Below, piece after piece: positions 27,288 through 40,290 of a DNA stretch of 64,000 nt. The DNA is from Brevundimonas vitisensis (GTDB taxonomy: Bacteria; Pseudomonadota; Alphaproteobacteria; Caulobacterales; Caulobacteraceae): NCBI RefSeq assembly GCF_016656965.1, contig NZ_CP067977.1, forward strand, positions 1,512,501 through 1,576,500, read 5' to 3'. The first letter of the stretch is position 1; the number at the start of each line of letters is the position of its first letter. Under the pieces are notes generated by a model. That model was not told the DNA's origin. It saw nothing but the letters and a program-made list of their open reading frames with translations, and did no database searches. A program made the translations under genes and the position numbers.

Positions 27288-27914
27288 ATGATCCGAATGG
27301 GGAACGCCACCGAGATTGATACGGGACTGGACGGCTTTCGGCTTTGGCCCGGTCGGCTGGGGCCTGACTGCCAGGCCGAACTGGTGGAAGCCGTCCTGAG
27401 CGCCATCGAGGTCGCGCCCCTGTATGCGCCGTCGACGCCTGGCGGGCGTCCGTTCTCGGTGCGGATGACGAATCTGGGCCCGCTGGGCTGGGTGTCGGAC
27501 CGGGCGGGCTATCGCTATCAGCCGACCCACCCAGTGACCGGTTTGGCCTGGCCGCCGATCCCGCCACAACTGCTGGAACTCTGGCACGCGCTGAGTGGCT
27601 GGGCCGAGCCGCCGGACGCCTGTCTGGTCAATCTGTACCGAGATGGCGCGAAGATGGGCCTGCATCAGGATCGTGATGAAGCCGACCTGAAAGCCCCTGT
27701 CCTGTCGGTCTCGCTGGGGGATACGGCCATGTTTCGGATTGGCCCGCCGAACGGGGGCTCAACCCGCACGATCCGACTGTCGTCCGGAGACGTCTGCGCC
27801 CTGACCGGCCCTGCCCGGCTGGCGCGGCACGGCATCGACCGGATCATCGGCGGCTCCTCCCGGCTGGTACCTGGCGGGGGGCGGATCAACCTTACCCTGC
27901 GGCGGGCCGGCTAG
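27288..27914 (+). CDS. alkB: AlkB, alpha-ketoglutarate-dependent DNA dealkylase
   Basis: A 208-residue 2OG-Fe(II) dioxygenase close in length to E. coli AlkB. Iron ligands are H126 and D128 in 'GLHQDRDE' and H181 in 'LARHGIDRI'; the 2-oxoglutarate arginine is R199 in 'GGRINLTLR'. 'CLVNLYRDGAKMG' precedes the first ligands as in the family. It removes methyl groups from 1-methyladenine and 3-methylcytosine. ATG 27288 and ATG 27297 are both possible starts. No ada gene is adjacent. Confidence 0.95.
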   Translation: MIRMGNATEIDTGLDGFRLWPGRLGPDCQAELVEAVLSAIEVAPLYAPSTPGGRPFSVRMTNLGPLGWVSDRAGYRYQPTHPVTGLAWPPIPPQLLELWHALSGWAEPPDACLVNLYRDGAKMGLHQDRDEADLKAPVLSVSLGDTAMFRIGPPNGGSTRTIRLSSGDVCALTGPARLARHGIDRIIGGSSRLVPGGGRINLTLRRAG

Positions 27915-27996
27915 CCCCACGCAATCGGGACTCGACGGATACGGCCGCTTGAGGCCACTGTCCCCCACCCCCTTTTTTATAGAAGCGAGGCTTGCG

Positions 27997-28908
27997 ATGA
28001 CCCGGCTGATCCGACCCGAAGGCCCGACGCCCGACGACTTCCATTTCAGCCGCCGGACCCTGGCCACGGCCGGCCTGGGCGGCCTGTTCTTCATGGGCTA
28101 TGCCCCCGCAGGTCTGGCCCAGGACGCCAAGCCTGTCGTCACGGATACGCAGGGACTGGTCGTCGAGGACGTGACCCTGCCGGCCCCCGACGAGTTCGCC
28201 CTGCCGGCCTATGTCGCCCGGCCCGAAGGCGACGGCCCCTATCCTGTCGTGATCGTCGCGTCCGAGATTTTCGGCGTGCATGACTATATCCGCGACGTGT
28301 GCCGTCGGTTGGCCAAGGCAGGCTATGCCGCCATCGCGCCCGCTTTCTTTGTGCGCGTCGAGGATCCGGCCCCCCTGCCCTTTTCGGAAATGAGCCGCAT
28401 CCAGGCGATCGTCGGTGCCGCCAGTTATGAGCAGGTGATGGGCGACATCTCCGCTGCGATGGACTGGGCTTCGGGCCAGTTGTGGGCCAGGGGCGATCGG
28501 TTCGGCATCACCGGCTTCTGCTGGGGTGGCAAGGTGGTGTGGCAGGCGGCCGCCCGGTTTGCGGCCATCGACGCCGGGGTGGCCTGGTACGGACGCCTGG
28601 CCCCCTCCGCCGAAGCGTCACCGGCCCAGGTTTCGGCTGGTCAGCCCTGGCCCGTCGATCTGGCCGCTGATCTGAAATGCCCGGTGCTGGGCCTGTACGG
28701 CGAGGCCGATCAGGGCATTCCCCTGACCAGCGTCGAGGCCATGCGCGCGGCCCTGGCGCGTGCCGGCCGGACCGACAGCAGGATCGATGTCTATGACGAC
28801 GCGCCCCACGGCTTCCACGCCGACTATCGCGACAGCTATCGGCCTGCCGATGCGGCCGACGGCTGGAACAAGCTGCTGGCCCTGTTTGAGTCTCGCCTGA
28901 AAGGCTGA
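27997..28908 (+). CDS. Dienelactone hydrolase family protein, Tat-exported
   Basis: A 303-residue alpha/beta hydrolase. A twin-arginine pair at residues 19-20 ('FSRRTLATAG') and a following hydrophobic stretch ending 'GLAQDA' suggest Tat export. Catalytic residues fit dienelactone hydrolase: Cys175 in 'GFCWGGK', Asp in 'YGEADQGIP' and His in 'APHGFHADYR'. The natural ester or lactone substrate is unknown. Start chosen at ATG 27997 because it keeps a normal Tat leader. A terminator lies just after the gene. Confidence 0.9.
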   Translation: MTRLIRPEGPTPDDFHFSRRTLATAGLGGLFFMGYAPAGLAQDAKPVVTDTQGLVVEDVTLPAPDEFALPAYVARPEGDGPYPVVIVASEIFGVHDYIRDVCRRLAKAGYAAIAPAFFVRVEDPAPLPFSEMSRIQAIVGAASYEQVMGDISAAMDWASGQLWARGDRFGITGFCWGGKVVWQAAARFAAIDAGVAWYGRLAPSAEASPAQVSAGQPWPVDLAADLKCPVLGLYGEADQGIPLTSVEAMRAALARAGRTDSRIDVYDDAPHGFHADYRDSYRPADAADGWNKLLALFESRLKG

Positions 28909-28928
28909 AGGCCGTGCCGAATTGAAAG

Positions 28929-28960
28929 AGCCGCCCCCGGGGAACCGAGGGCGGCTTTTC
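28929..28960. terminator. Bidirectional intrinsic terminator
   Basis: AGCCGCCC (28929-28936) pairs with GGGCGGCT (28949-28956), with an inner CGG/CCG extension and GGAA loop, followed by T on the plus strand and preceded by A-rich bases that give T on the minus strand. It separates the dienelactone hydrolase gene from the convergent terC-like gene. Confidence 0.8.
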
Positions 28961-28983
28961 TGTATCCGATCGGCGGCCTTCGA

Positions 28984-29814
28984 TCAGCGGCCGGTGTCGG
29001 CGGCGGCCTCTGCCTCGGCCGCCTGGGCGCGAGCCTCGGCTTCGTTGGCGACCGCACGGGCCCGTTCGGCCTTCTCCTTCTTGGAAGCCGAGGAGCGGCT
29101 AAGCATGTTCAGCGCCTCGACCCCGGCCGAGAAGGCCATGGCGGCATAGATATAGCCCTTGGGCACATGATAGCCGAAGCCGTCGGCGATCAGGACCATG
29201 CCGATCATGATCAGGAAGCCCAGGGCCAGCATGACCACGGTCGGGTTCTTGTTGATGAAGTTGGCCAGAGGATCGGCGGCCAGCAGCATGACGGTAACGG
29301 CGGCCAGCACGGCCACGACCATGATGGGCAGGTGTTCGGTCATGCCGACGGCCGTCAGGATGGAATCGATCGAGAAGACCAGATCCAGCAGGATGATCTG
29401 GAAGATCGCTGCGCCGGCGTTGGAGATGACCACGTCTTTCTTGTCCAGCACGTCGTGCGTCGGGGTGGGATCGACCGTGTGGTGGATTTCCTTGGTCGCC
29501 TTCCAGACCAGGAACAGGCCGCCGGCGATCAGGATCAGGTCCTTCCAGGAGAACTCATTGCCCATGACCGAAAAGACCGGCTGAACGAGGCCGACAAGCC
29601 AGGCGATGATCGACAGCAGGGCCAGACGCATGATCAGGGCCAGGCCGATGCCGATGCGGCGGACGCGCTGACGCTGATGCTCAGGCAGTTTGTTCGACAG
29701 GATCGAGATGAAGATCAGATTGTCGATACCCAGCACGACCTCCATGACCACCAGGGTCACCAGAGCCGCCCAGGCGGCGGGATCGGAGAAAAGAGGGATT
29801 ATGCTGTCGAGCAT
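28984..29814 (-). CDS. TerC family integral membrane protein
   Basis: A 276-residue membrane protein with about seven helices. The TerC motifs are '[17 protein letters not shown]' near the N-terminus and '[14 protein letters not shown]' in the middle, with conserved acidic residues in the helices. Relatives are linked to tellurite resistance and to manganese export that metalates secreted proteins. The C-terminal 40 residues form an Ala/Glu-rich, probably helical tail. The ATG at 29814 gives the family-like start '[12 protein letters not shown]'. Confidence 0.92.
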   Translation of the reverse strand: MLDSIIPLFSDPAAWAALVTLVVMEVVLGIDNLIFISILSNKLPEHQRQRVRRIGIGLALIMRLALLSIIAWLVGLVQPVFSVMGNEFSWKDLILIAGGLFLVWKATKEIHHTVDPTPTHDVLDKKDVVISNAGAAIFQIILLDLVFSIDSILTAVGMTEHLPIMVVAVLAAVTVMLLAADPLANFINKNPTVVMLALGFLIMIGMVLIADGFGYHVPKGYIYAAMAFSAGVEALNMLSRSSASKKEKAERARAVANEAEARAQAAEAEAAADTGR

Positions 29815-30073
29815 GAGGGAGGGGGTCCTGACGTCAGTTTGACTATGCGTTTGCTTTACAGGCTCGCGGGGCCCTGCGGCAATGCGGTCATGTGGCAGGC
29901 TTTCCGTCGGTTGCGGGGGGACGGACCCCGTGGTATCAGGCGCCCGGCTTTGCCAGAGGGCGCTTCGCAAGGAGCGTCCTTGGCGTGCTTTCTCGAAGCA
30001 TATCAAGCCTTTGGATCGGCGCGAACCTGCGGCCGGTCTTGAACCCGAACGCTAACACGCGCGGACATGATAC

Positions 30074-30631
30074 GTGGCTGACGATTACAGGACGACCGAA
30101 GTCGGTGGGCGCTATGCACAGGCCCTATTCGACCTGGCCTTGGAAACGGGCAAGCTCGACGCCGTGCGCGCCGATCTGAACTCGCTTCGGACGGCTTGGG
30201 GTGAGAGTGCGGACCTGCGCCGTCTGGCTACCTCGCCCGTCATTTCGAACGACGACAAGGGTCGTGGGCTGCAGGCGATTGCCGCCAAGGCCGGTTTCGC
30301 CGACACCACCCGCAATGTCCTGGGCCTGCTGGCGCAGAACGGCCGTGCGCGCGATCTGACGGCGGTGATCGCCGGGTTCGACGCCCTGTACGCCCGCCAC
30401 ACCGGCGTTGTTGCCGCCGAGGTGATCTCGGCCGCGCCGCTGGACGCCAAACAGACCGCCGCCATCAAGACCGCCCTGACCCAGGCCCTGGGCAAGACGC
30501 CCGAGATGACCACCCGCGTGGACGCCGGCCTGTTGGGCGGGCTGAAGGTGAAGGTGGGCTCGCGCCTGTTCGACGCCTCGCTGAAGACCAAGCTGGACCA
30601 GATGAAGTTCGCCCTGAAACGGGCTTCCTGA
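30074..30631 (+). CDS. atpH: ATP synthase F1 subunit delta
   Basis: A 185-residue OSCP/delta subunit starting with GTG at 30074 ('MADDYRTTEVGGRYAQALFDLA'-type start, partly quoted). 'RYAQALFDLALE' and the C-terminal 'VDAGLLGGLKVKVGSRLFDAS' are signatures. It links F1 to the peripheral stalk. It opens the F1 operon; the Fo genes lie elsewhere, as usual in alphaproteobacteria. Confidence 0.96.
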   Translation: MADDYRTTEVGGRYAQALFDLALETGKLDAVRADLNSLRTAWGESADLRRLATSPVISNDDKGRGLQAIAAKAGFADTTRNVLGLLAQNGRARDLTAVIAGFDALYARHTGVVAAEVISAAPLDAKQTAAIKTALTQALGKTPEMTTRVDAGLLGGLKVKVGSRLFDASLKTKLDQMKFALKRAS

Positions 30632-30695
30632 AACGGGCCTGACGCCTAACCGCATTATCCGATTGACTGCCGGGCCGATCGCAAGCCCGCACTGA

Positions 30696-32255
<1,560 letters not shown>

Positions 32256-32284
32256 GCCCCGGAAAGCTGAGAGAGTAACGCCGG

Positions 32285-34756
<2,472 letters not shown>

Positions 34757-34757
<1 letters not shown>

Positions 34758-35224
34758 TGAAAGCGGCGGTCGTCATCGCAACGGTGGCGGCCGCCTCGCT
34801 GTGCGCCATGGCCGCACAGGCTCAGGACGCTGATGTGATCCGCGAAGTCGGCGTGGAAGCCCGCGACGTGATCTTCGCCAACATCTCGAGCTTCCAGTGC
34901 GACGCTGTCCCTTGCGCGGCGGCAACGGCCGAAGAGTTGGCGAACCCGCCTGTGACCGACGATGAGGCAGCGGCGATCGCCGCGACAGCCGTCATCAGCG
35001 CGATGGGCGAACACTGCGGCCTCGACTGGAACCGGCAAAGCTATCTGCCGATGATGCAGGACTGGATGTCCAGACCGGGCATGGCCGTGCGAACCTCAGC
35101 CCTGGTCGGCGGCATGCACGGTTATGTGCAGGAACAGGCGCTTAGATCCTTTCGGTCGCAAGGCGACTGCGACGACCAGACCCGAGCGGCGGTTCAGGCC
35201 GCGCTCGACCAGAACAGAGACTGA
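34757..35224 (+). CDS. Exported protein encoded between atpD and atpC
   Basis: A 155-residue protein whose ATG shares one base with the atpD stop (TGATG), so translation is very likely coupled to atpD. The first 22 residues form a clear signal peptide ending 'AMAAQAQ-DADV'. The mature part has four cysteines (in 'SFQCDAVPCAA', 'GEHCGLDW' and 'QGDCDDQ'), suggesting disulfides in the periplasm. 'CGLDWNRQSYLPMMQDW' and 'VGGMHGY' resemble a family of small hypothetical proteins in Caulobacterales. It is not a known ATP synthase subunit, and a periplasmic protein cannot contact F1; its role is unknown. Confidence 0.85.
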
Positions 35225-35227
35225 CCC

Positions 35228-35497
35228 ATGGCCGGAAAACTCCACTTCTCCCTCGTCTCGCCTGAGCGCGAGATCTTTGCCGGTCTGGTCGACCAGGTCG
35301 ATGCCCCGGGCGTCGAAGGCGATTTCGGCGTCCTGGCGGCGCACGCCCCCTTCATGACCGCCCTGCGCGAAGGCGCGGTCACGGTGATCGACGGCAGCTC
35401 GCGTCGTGTGTTCAGCGTGCGCGGCGGTTTCGCCGACGTCACCCCCGCCGGCCTGACCATCCTGGCCGAGGCCGCCAGCGAGGTCGCCGCCGCCTGA
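35228..35497 (+). CDS. atpC: ATP synthase F1 subunit epsilon, N-terminal domain only
   Basis: An 89-residue epsilon subunit with 'MAGKLHFSLVSPEREIFAG', 'GVEGDFGVLAAHAPFMTAL' and 'VRGGFADVTPAGLTILAE', i.e. the complete beta-sandwich domain that binds gamma and the c-ring. It stops at 'ASEVAAA' where E. coli epsilon (about 139 residues) continues into the two-helix inhibitory domain. The stop is a normal TGA with no downstream continuation of the frame in homologous sequence, so this looks like a natural short form. Confidence 0.95.
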   Translation: MAGKLHFSLVSPEREIFAGLVDQVDAPGVEGDFGVLAAHAPFMTALREGAVTVIDGSSRRVFSVRGGFADVTPAGLTILAEAASEVAAA

Positions 35498-35568
35498 TCG
35501 GCGACCCACTGTCAGATATCGGCGGCTTGCCAGCCTGATCGGTTCGCGTCAGCTTGACCGCGAACCGA

Positions 35569-36159
35569 ATGGACCTGGCGATGCGCCCACTGATCCTGCT
35601 AACCGTTGTGGCACTCGCCGCCTGCGCGACGCCGTCTGTGCCCTGCGCCTGCCAGCCCTTGCCGGCCCCGGCACCCCTGCCCGAACCCTGGGCGCAACCC
35701 TCAATGGACCCGCAGGGCGAGGCCGATCTGGTGGTGCGCGCCATCACCACCCTGTGCCCGCTGTCACCCGACACGCCGCTGCGTGACCGGGCTGAGGCTG
35801 CGGTCCCCCTAGGCATAGAAACCTCCACAGGCGAGCATCGCTATCCGGCGCAGGAGGCCTGGATGTTCCTGAGCCCGCCGACGACGGATCGCCCAGAGTG
35901 CCAGGTCGTCATTACCGGAGACCAGACGCGGCTGCTGGCCGTCGACCGGGCGCTGAAGGCCTCGGCCGAGGCGCAGGGTCTGACGTGGAACATCCGCGAC
36001 CGGCCCTCAGGGCCTACGCCCGGCCTGAACGATCGCATTCGCGGCATGGCTGATCGGGGTGAAGCAGTAATGCGCTGGCAGATCCTGCTGGATCAGGACC
36101 CGGCCAAGGTCACGACCCTTCGTTTGACCTGGACCGCACCGGTCAGTCCGGCCGACTGA
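35569..36159 (+). CDS. Putative lipoprotein, unknown function
   Basis: A lipoprotein with hydrophobic leader 'PLILLTVVALAAC'; the cysteine is residue 15 if translation starts at ATG 35581, or 19 from ATG 35569. I cannot decide between them, as neither has a strong ribosome binding site. The mature part begins with a Pro/Cys-rich stretch and contains 'DRPECQVVITGDQTRLLA'. No family is recognised. Its last 17 bases overlap the end of the convergent rppH gene. Confidence 0.7.
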   Translation: MDLAMRPLILLTVVALAACATPSVPCACQPLPAPAPLPEPWAQPSMDPQGEADLVVRAITTLCPLSPDTPLRDRAEAAVPLGIETSTGEHRYPAQEAWMFLSPPTTDRPECQVVITGDQTRLLAVDRALKASAEAQGLTWNIRDRPSGPTPGLNDRIRGMADRGEAVMRWQILLDQDPAKVTTLRLTWTAPVSPAD

Positions 36160-36622
36160 ACCGCTCGAACGCCGCCACAACCTGTGCATAGGCCGCGCGC
36201 TTGAACGGCACAATCAGGTCGCAGGCCTCGGCCAGCGGGCCCCACCGCCAGGCGTCGAACTCCACCTCGCCATGAGCCGCCAGATCGATCTCGGCCTCGT
36301 CGCCGGTGAACCGCATGGCAAACCAGACCTGCTTCTGGCCCGCGAAGCCTCGCGCCGCCTTCGACCCGCCATAGTCGGGCGGAAAGTCATAGGTGATCCA
36401 GCCCTCGGTCCGACCCAGGATTTCGACAGAGCGCACGCCGGTCTCCTCATACAGTTCGCGCCGGGCCGCGATCTCCAGATCCTCGCCCTTGTCGACGCCG
36501 CCCTGAGGAAACTGCCAGTCGCCGGTCGTCCCCGCGCGCAGGCCGTACCAGGCCTGGCCATGGGCATTGAACAGGACCACCCCGACATTGGGGCGATAGC
36601 GATCGAGATCAGTCTGGGTCAT
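36143..36622 (-). CDS. rppH: RppH, RNA pyrophosphohydrolase (Nudix)
   Basis: A 159-residue Nudix hydrolase. It starts '[19 protein letters not shown]' and has the Nudix box '[20 protein letters not shown]' followed by TG, plus '[15 protein letters not shown]' and 'EFDAWRWG', typical of RppH. It removes pyrophosphate from mRNA 5' ends to start decay. Length is close to the family. It is convergent with the lipoprotein gene and divergent from fmt. Confidence 0.95.
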   Translation of the reverse strand: MTQTDLDRYRPNVGVVLFNAHGQAWYGLRAGTTGDWQFPQGGVDKGEDLEIAARRELYEETGVRSVEILGRTEGWITYDFPPDYGGSKAARGFAGQKQVWFAMRFTGDEAEIDLAAHGEVEFDAWRWGPLAEACDLIVPFKRAAYAQVVAAFERFSRPD

Positions 36623-36708
36623 GCCATTCGCATATCCCTATCGGACGGCGGCGTCATGGCCCTTGGACAGCGCTTGCCCATCGGAGGAGGCTGGGGCACA
36701 CCCCGGCC

Positions 36709-37635
36709 ATGCGTCTTGCCTTCATGGGAACTCCCGACTTCGCCGTGCCGTCGCTGGCTGAGCTGATCGCCGCCGGGCACGAGATCGTGGCCGTCTATTC
36801 CCAGCCGCCGCGTCCGCGCGGCCGGGGCCAGCAGCTGACGCCGTCGCCGGTGCAGGCCTTTGCCGAGGCCATGGGCCTGCCGGTCTTCACCCCCGACAGC
36901 ATGAAGTCGGCCGAGGCCATCGCCACCTTCCAAAGCCTGGATCTGGATGCCGCCTGTGTGGTCGCCTATGGCCAGATCCTGAAGGCCGAGGTGCTGGAGG
37001 CACCACGGCTCGGCTGCTTCAACCTGCATGGGTCGCTGTTGCCGCGCTGGCGTGGGGCGGCCCCCATCCAGCGGGCCATCATGGCGGGCGATCAGCAGAC
37101 GGGCGTCCAGATCATGCGGATGTCGCTGGGCCTGGACGAAGGGCCCATCCTGTTGTCCGAGGTGATGGACATCCATGCCGACGACACGGCCGCCAGCCTG
37201 TCCGGGAGGATGGCCGTGACCGGTGCCAGCCTGTGGCCACGCGCCCTGGCCGCCATCGAACGCGGCGGCGTGACCGAGACCGAACAGGTCGGCGAGCCCA
37301 CCTATGCCAAGAAGATCACCTCCGCCGAGGCCCGCATCGACTGGACCCGACCGGCGGCCGAGGTCGATGCCCACATCCGGGGCCTGTCACCCTTTCCGGG
37401 GGCCTGGTTCGAGGTCGGGGGCCCCGATGGCCCGGTGCGCATAAAGGCCCTGCTGTCCCAGGTTGCAGCGTCCGAGGGTCACGCCGCCGGTCAGGTGATC
37501 GACGGCGCATTGACCGTGGGCTGCGGCCAGGGCGCGGTCCGGCTGCTGCGTGTTCAGCGTCCCGGCAAGGCGGCGCAGGAGGCGAGCGACCTGTTGCGAG
37601 GGTTCCCCATAGCGCCGGGCACCGTCCTGTCCTGA
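36709..37635 (+). CDS. fmt: Methionyl-tRNA formyltransferase
   Basis: A 308-residue enzyme starting '[19 protein letters not shown]'. The signature '[20 protein letters not shown]' contains the catalytic Asn and His, and the C-terminal domain has '[16 protein letters not shown]' and '[10 protein letters not shown]'. It formylates initiator Met-tRNA using 10-formyl-THF. The TGA overlaps the truA ATG by one base (TGATG). No def gene is adjacent in the window. Confidence 0.97.
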   Translation: MRLAFMGTPDFAVPSLAELIAAGHEIVAVYSQPPRPRGRGQQLTPSPVQAFAEAMGLPVFTPDSMKSAEAIATFQSLDLDAACVVAYGQILKAEVLEAPRLGCFNLHGSLLPRWRGAAPIQRAIMAGDQQTGVQIMRMSLGLDEGPILLSEVMDIHADDTAASLSGRMAVTGASLWPRALAAIERGGVTETEQVGEPTYAKKITSAEARIDWTRPAAEVDAHIRGLSPFPGAWFEVGGPDGPVRIKALLSQVAASEGHAAGQVIDGALTVGCGQGAVRLLRVQRPGKAAQEASDLLRGFPIAPGTVLS

Positions 37636-38375
37636 TGCCCCGTTATCGACTGACCCTGGAATACGACGGCGGGGCCTACAACGGGTTTCAGGTCCAGGCG
37701 GGCCAGCCGACGGTCCAGGGCGCGGTCGAGACGGCCATCACCGCCTTCTGCGGCCAGACGATCCGCCTGGCCGCAGCCGGGCGCACCGACACCGGCGTCC
37801 ATGCCACGGGACAGGTGGTCACCTTCGATCTGGACAAGGCCTGGCCCGCTGCAACGGTCATGAATGCCCTGAATGCCCATCTGGTGCAGGAGGCGGTGGC
37901 GGTGCTGGACTGTATCGAGGTGGACCCGGAGTTCCACGCCCGGTTTTCGGCCACTGGGCGGCGCTATCTGTATCGCATTCTTAATCGTCCCGGCCGTCCG
38001 GCTCTGGACCAGGGACGGATCTGGCATATCCGCCAGCCGATGGACGAGGCCGCCATGCACCGGGCGGCCCAGGCCCTGGTGGGGCTACACGACTTCACCA
38101 CCTTCCGGGATGTGAACTGCCAGTCCAAATCGCCGGTCAAGACGCTGGACATCGCCAGCGTCACCCGCGTCGGCGAGGAGGTGCATCTGGTGTTCGCGGC
38201 GCGCAGCTTTCTGCATCGCCAGGTCCGCTCCATGACCGGCACCCTCGCCCAGGTCGGGTTGGGCCGCTGGCAGGTGTCGGACGTGGCGCGGGTGCTGGCC
38301 GCGAGGGACCGCGCGGCCTGCGGCCCCGTGGCCCCGTCAGACGGGCTTTATCTGACGGGCGTCGACTACGATTGA
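37635..38375 (+). CDS. truA: TruA, tRNA pseudouridine(38-40) synthase
   Basis: A 246-residue protein starting '[19 protein letters not shown]'. The catalytic aspartate is D52 in 'AAGRTDTGVHATGQV'. Other family stretches are 'FHARFSATGRRYLYRI' and 'RSFLHRQVRSMTGTL'. It makes pseudouridine at tRNA positions 38-40. Start chosen at ATG 37635, overlapping fmt by one base, implying coupled translation. Confidence 0.97.
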   Translation: MPRYRLTLEYDGGAYNGFQVQAGQPTVQGAVETAITAFCGQTIRLAAAGRTDTGVHATGQVVTFDLDKAWPAATVMNALNAHLVQEAVAVLDCIEVDPEFHARFSATGRRYLYRILNRPGRPALDQGRIWHIRQPMDEAAMHRAAQALVGLHDFTTFRDVNCQSKSPVKTLDIASVTRVGEEVHLVFAARSFLHRQVRSMTGTLAQVGLGRWQVSDVARVLAARDRAACGPVAPSDGLYLTGVDYD

Positions 38376-38384
38376 GCCCGGTCG

Positions 38385-38516
38385 TCAGTCCGGACGGGCC
38401 GCATCGGACACCACCGTTCCGACGGCCTCGACGTCGCGGCCGATGCCGGCCACCGTATTGCAGGCCGAGACAGCCAGGGCGGCCGCCAGCAGCGAAAGCG
38501 TGATGATCTTGCGCAT
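38385..38516 (-). CDS. Entericidin-like small lipoprotein
   Basis: A 43-residue lipoprotein: hydrophobic leader, lipobox 'AVSAC' with cysteine 19, and mature 'NTVAGIGRDVEAVGTVVSDAA', matching the EcnA/EcnB family. These are tiny cell-envelope lipoproteins; the toxin/antidote role proposed in enterobacteria is uncertain here because only one member is present. It is convergent with truA and divergent from the next gene. Confidence 0.9.
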   Translation of the reverse strand: MRKIITLSLLAAALAVSACNTVAGIGRDVEAVGTVVSDAARPD

Positions 38517-38615
38517 GGATACTCCCCGATCCAGTTGAACCTTGGCCATAACGCCAAGCGTGGCCGTGGGTTGCAGGATTGGCCAAGCGCCCCCGTGATC
38601 TGCTAGTCGGAGCCC

Positions 38616-40277
38616 ATGACCCAAGCGCCCGATACCGCCGCCCGCCGCCTTGTCGAAACCCTGGTGATGAACGGCATCGACCGCGTCTTCTGCGTGCCGG
38701 GCGAAAGCTATCTGGCGGTGCTGGACGCCCTGGCTGACGTGCGCGACCGGATCCAGGTCATCGCCTGCCGGCATGAAGCCGGGGCCGCCAACATGGCCGA
38801 GGCCTATGGCAAGCTGACCGGAAAGCCCGGCGTCTGCATGGTCACGCGCGGGCCCGGGGCCACCCATGCCGCCATCGGCGTGCATACCGCCCATCAGGAC
38901 TCCACGCCGATGATCCTGTTCGTCGGCCAGATCGCGTTGACCGACCGGGGACGCGGGGCGTTCCAGGAGGTCGACTATCGCGAAGTGTTCGGCGGCCTGG
39001 CCAAATGGGCGACCGAAATCGAGACCCCCGCCCGCACGGTCGAGGTGGTGGAGCGCGCCTTTGCCACCGCCCTGCAAGGCCGGATGGGCCCGGTGGTCAT
39101 CGCCCTGCCCGAGGACATCCTGCACGAACACGGCGGTCCCGCTCCGGTCCGGCCCGTCGTTCCGGCCCGCGCGGCCCTGGACCCGGCCTTCGTTGCCGAC
39201 CTGAGCGAGCGCCTTTCGCGCGCGGAACGTCCGCTGCTGGTGCTGGGCGGATCGGGCTGGACCGAAGAGGCCGCTGCGGCGATCGGCGACTGGTCCGAAA
39301 AGCTGGGCCTGCCGGTCAGCCTGTCGTTCCGGCGCAAGGACATCCTGTCCAACGCCCGCAGCAACTATGCCGGCGACCTCGGCCTGGGCTGCAATCCCGA
39401 ACTGATGAAGCGGGCGCGGGACGCCGACCTGATTGTCGCCATCGGCGCGCGCCTGGGCGAGAATCCGACCCAGGGCTATACCCTGTTCGACCGCGACCAC
39501 ACCGCGCGGGTGCTGGTCCACATCCATCCGGGGCCCGAGGAGCTGGGACGGGTGTGGCCGACGCTGAGCGCCGCCACTGCCGACAATTCCCTGGCGGCCC
39601 TGGCCCTGGCCGGTATCGATCCCGGCCGGACCTGGCACGATCAGGCCAAGGCTGCCCACGACCACTATCAGGCCTTTTCGACACCCGTGCCGGTGACTGG
39701 CGCGGTGAACATGAGCGAATGCATGGCGCATCTGGGCGAGGCCCTGCCGCCTACGGCCATCGTGACCAATGGCGCGGGCAATTTCGCCGCCTGGCTGCAC
39801 CGCTTCTATCGCCACCGGGCCTGCCGCACCCAGCTGGCCCCGACGTCGGGGGCGATGGGCTATGGCTATCCGGCCGCCCTGGCTGCCAAGTCCATCCATC
39901 CGGACCGCGAGGTCATCTGCGTGGCGGGCGACGGCGACTATCTGATGACGGGCCAGGAGATCGCCACGGCGGTCCAGTACGGCATCAATGTCGTGGTCAT
40001 CGTGGTCGACAACGGTACCTATGGCACGATCCGCATGCACCAGGAGGGCCACTATCCGGGGGCCGAACGCGTGATCGCCACCGATCTGAAGAACCCCGAC
40101 TTCGTAGCCTATGCCCAGGCATTCGGCGCATTCGGTGTCCGCTGCGAACGGACCGAGGACTTTCCGGCGGCCCTGCAGGCGGCCCGCAGCGCCGGCCGCC
40201 CTGCCCTGCTGCACCTGATCACCTCGGCCGAGGACATCGCCCCCAATCGGACGATCACGGGCCTGCGAAAGGCCTGA
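38616..40277 (+). CDS. Thiamine diphosphate-dependent enzyme, acetolactate synthase-like
   Basis: A 553-residue ThDP enzyme with three domains. The cofactor-activating glutamate lies in 'CRHEAGAANMAEAYG', and the Mg-ThDP motif is 'VAGDGDYLMTGQEIATAV' followed by 'VVIVVDNGTYGT'. The sequence resembles the stand-alone acetolactate synthase/benzoylformate decarboxylase-like group and not the biosynthetic IlvB, since no ilvH small subunit is nearby. Substrate cannot be set from sequence. Confidence 0.88.
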   Translation: MTQAPDTAARRLVETLVMNGIDRVFCVPGESYLAVLDALADVRDRIQVIACRHEAGAANMAEAYGKLTGKPGVCMVTRGPGATHAAIGVHTAHQDSTPMILFVGQIALTDRGRGAFQEVDYREVFGGLAKWATEIETPARTVEVVERAFATALQGRMGPVVIALPEDILHEHGGPAPVRPVVPARAALDPAFVADLSERLSRAERPLLVLGGSGWTEEAAAAIGDWSEKLGLPVSLSFRRKDILSNARSNYAGDLGLGCNPELMKRARDADLIVAIGARLGENPTQGYTLFDRDHTARVLVHIHPGPEELGRVWPTLSAATADNSLAALALAGIDPGRTWHDQAKAAHDHYQAFSTPVPVTGAVNMSECMAHLGEALPPTAIVTNGAGNFAAWLHRFYRHRACRTQLAPTSGAMGYGYPAALAAKSIHPDREVICVAGDGDYLMTGQEIATAVQYGINVVVIVVDNGTYGTIRMHQEGHYPGAERVIATDLKNPDFVAYAQAFGAFGVRCERTEDFPAALQAARSAGRPALLHLITSAEDIAPNRTITGLRKA

Positions 40278-40290
40278 CGCGCCCGCGTTT

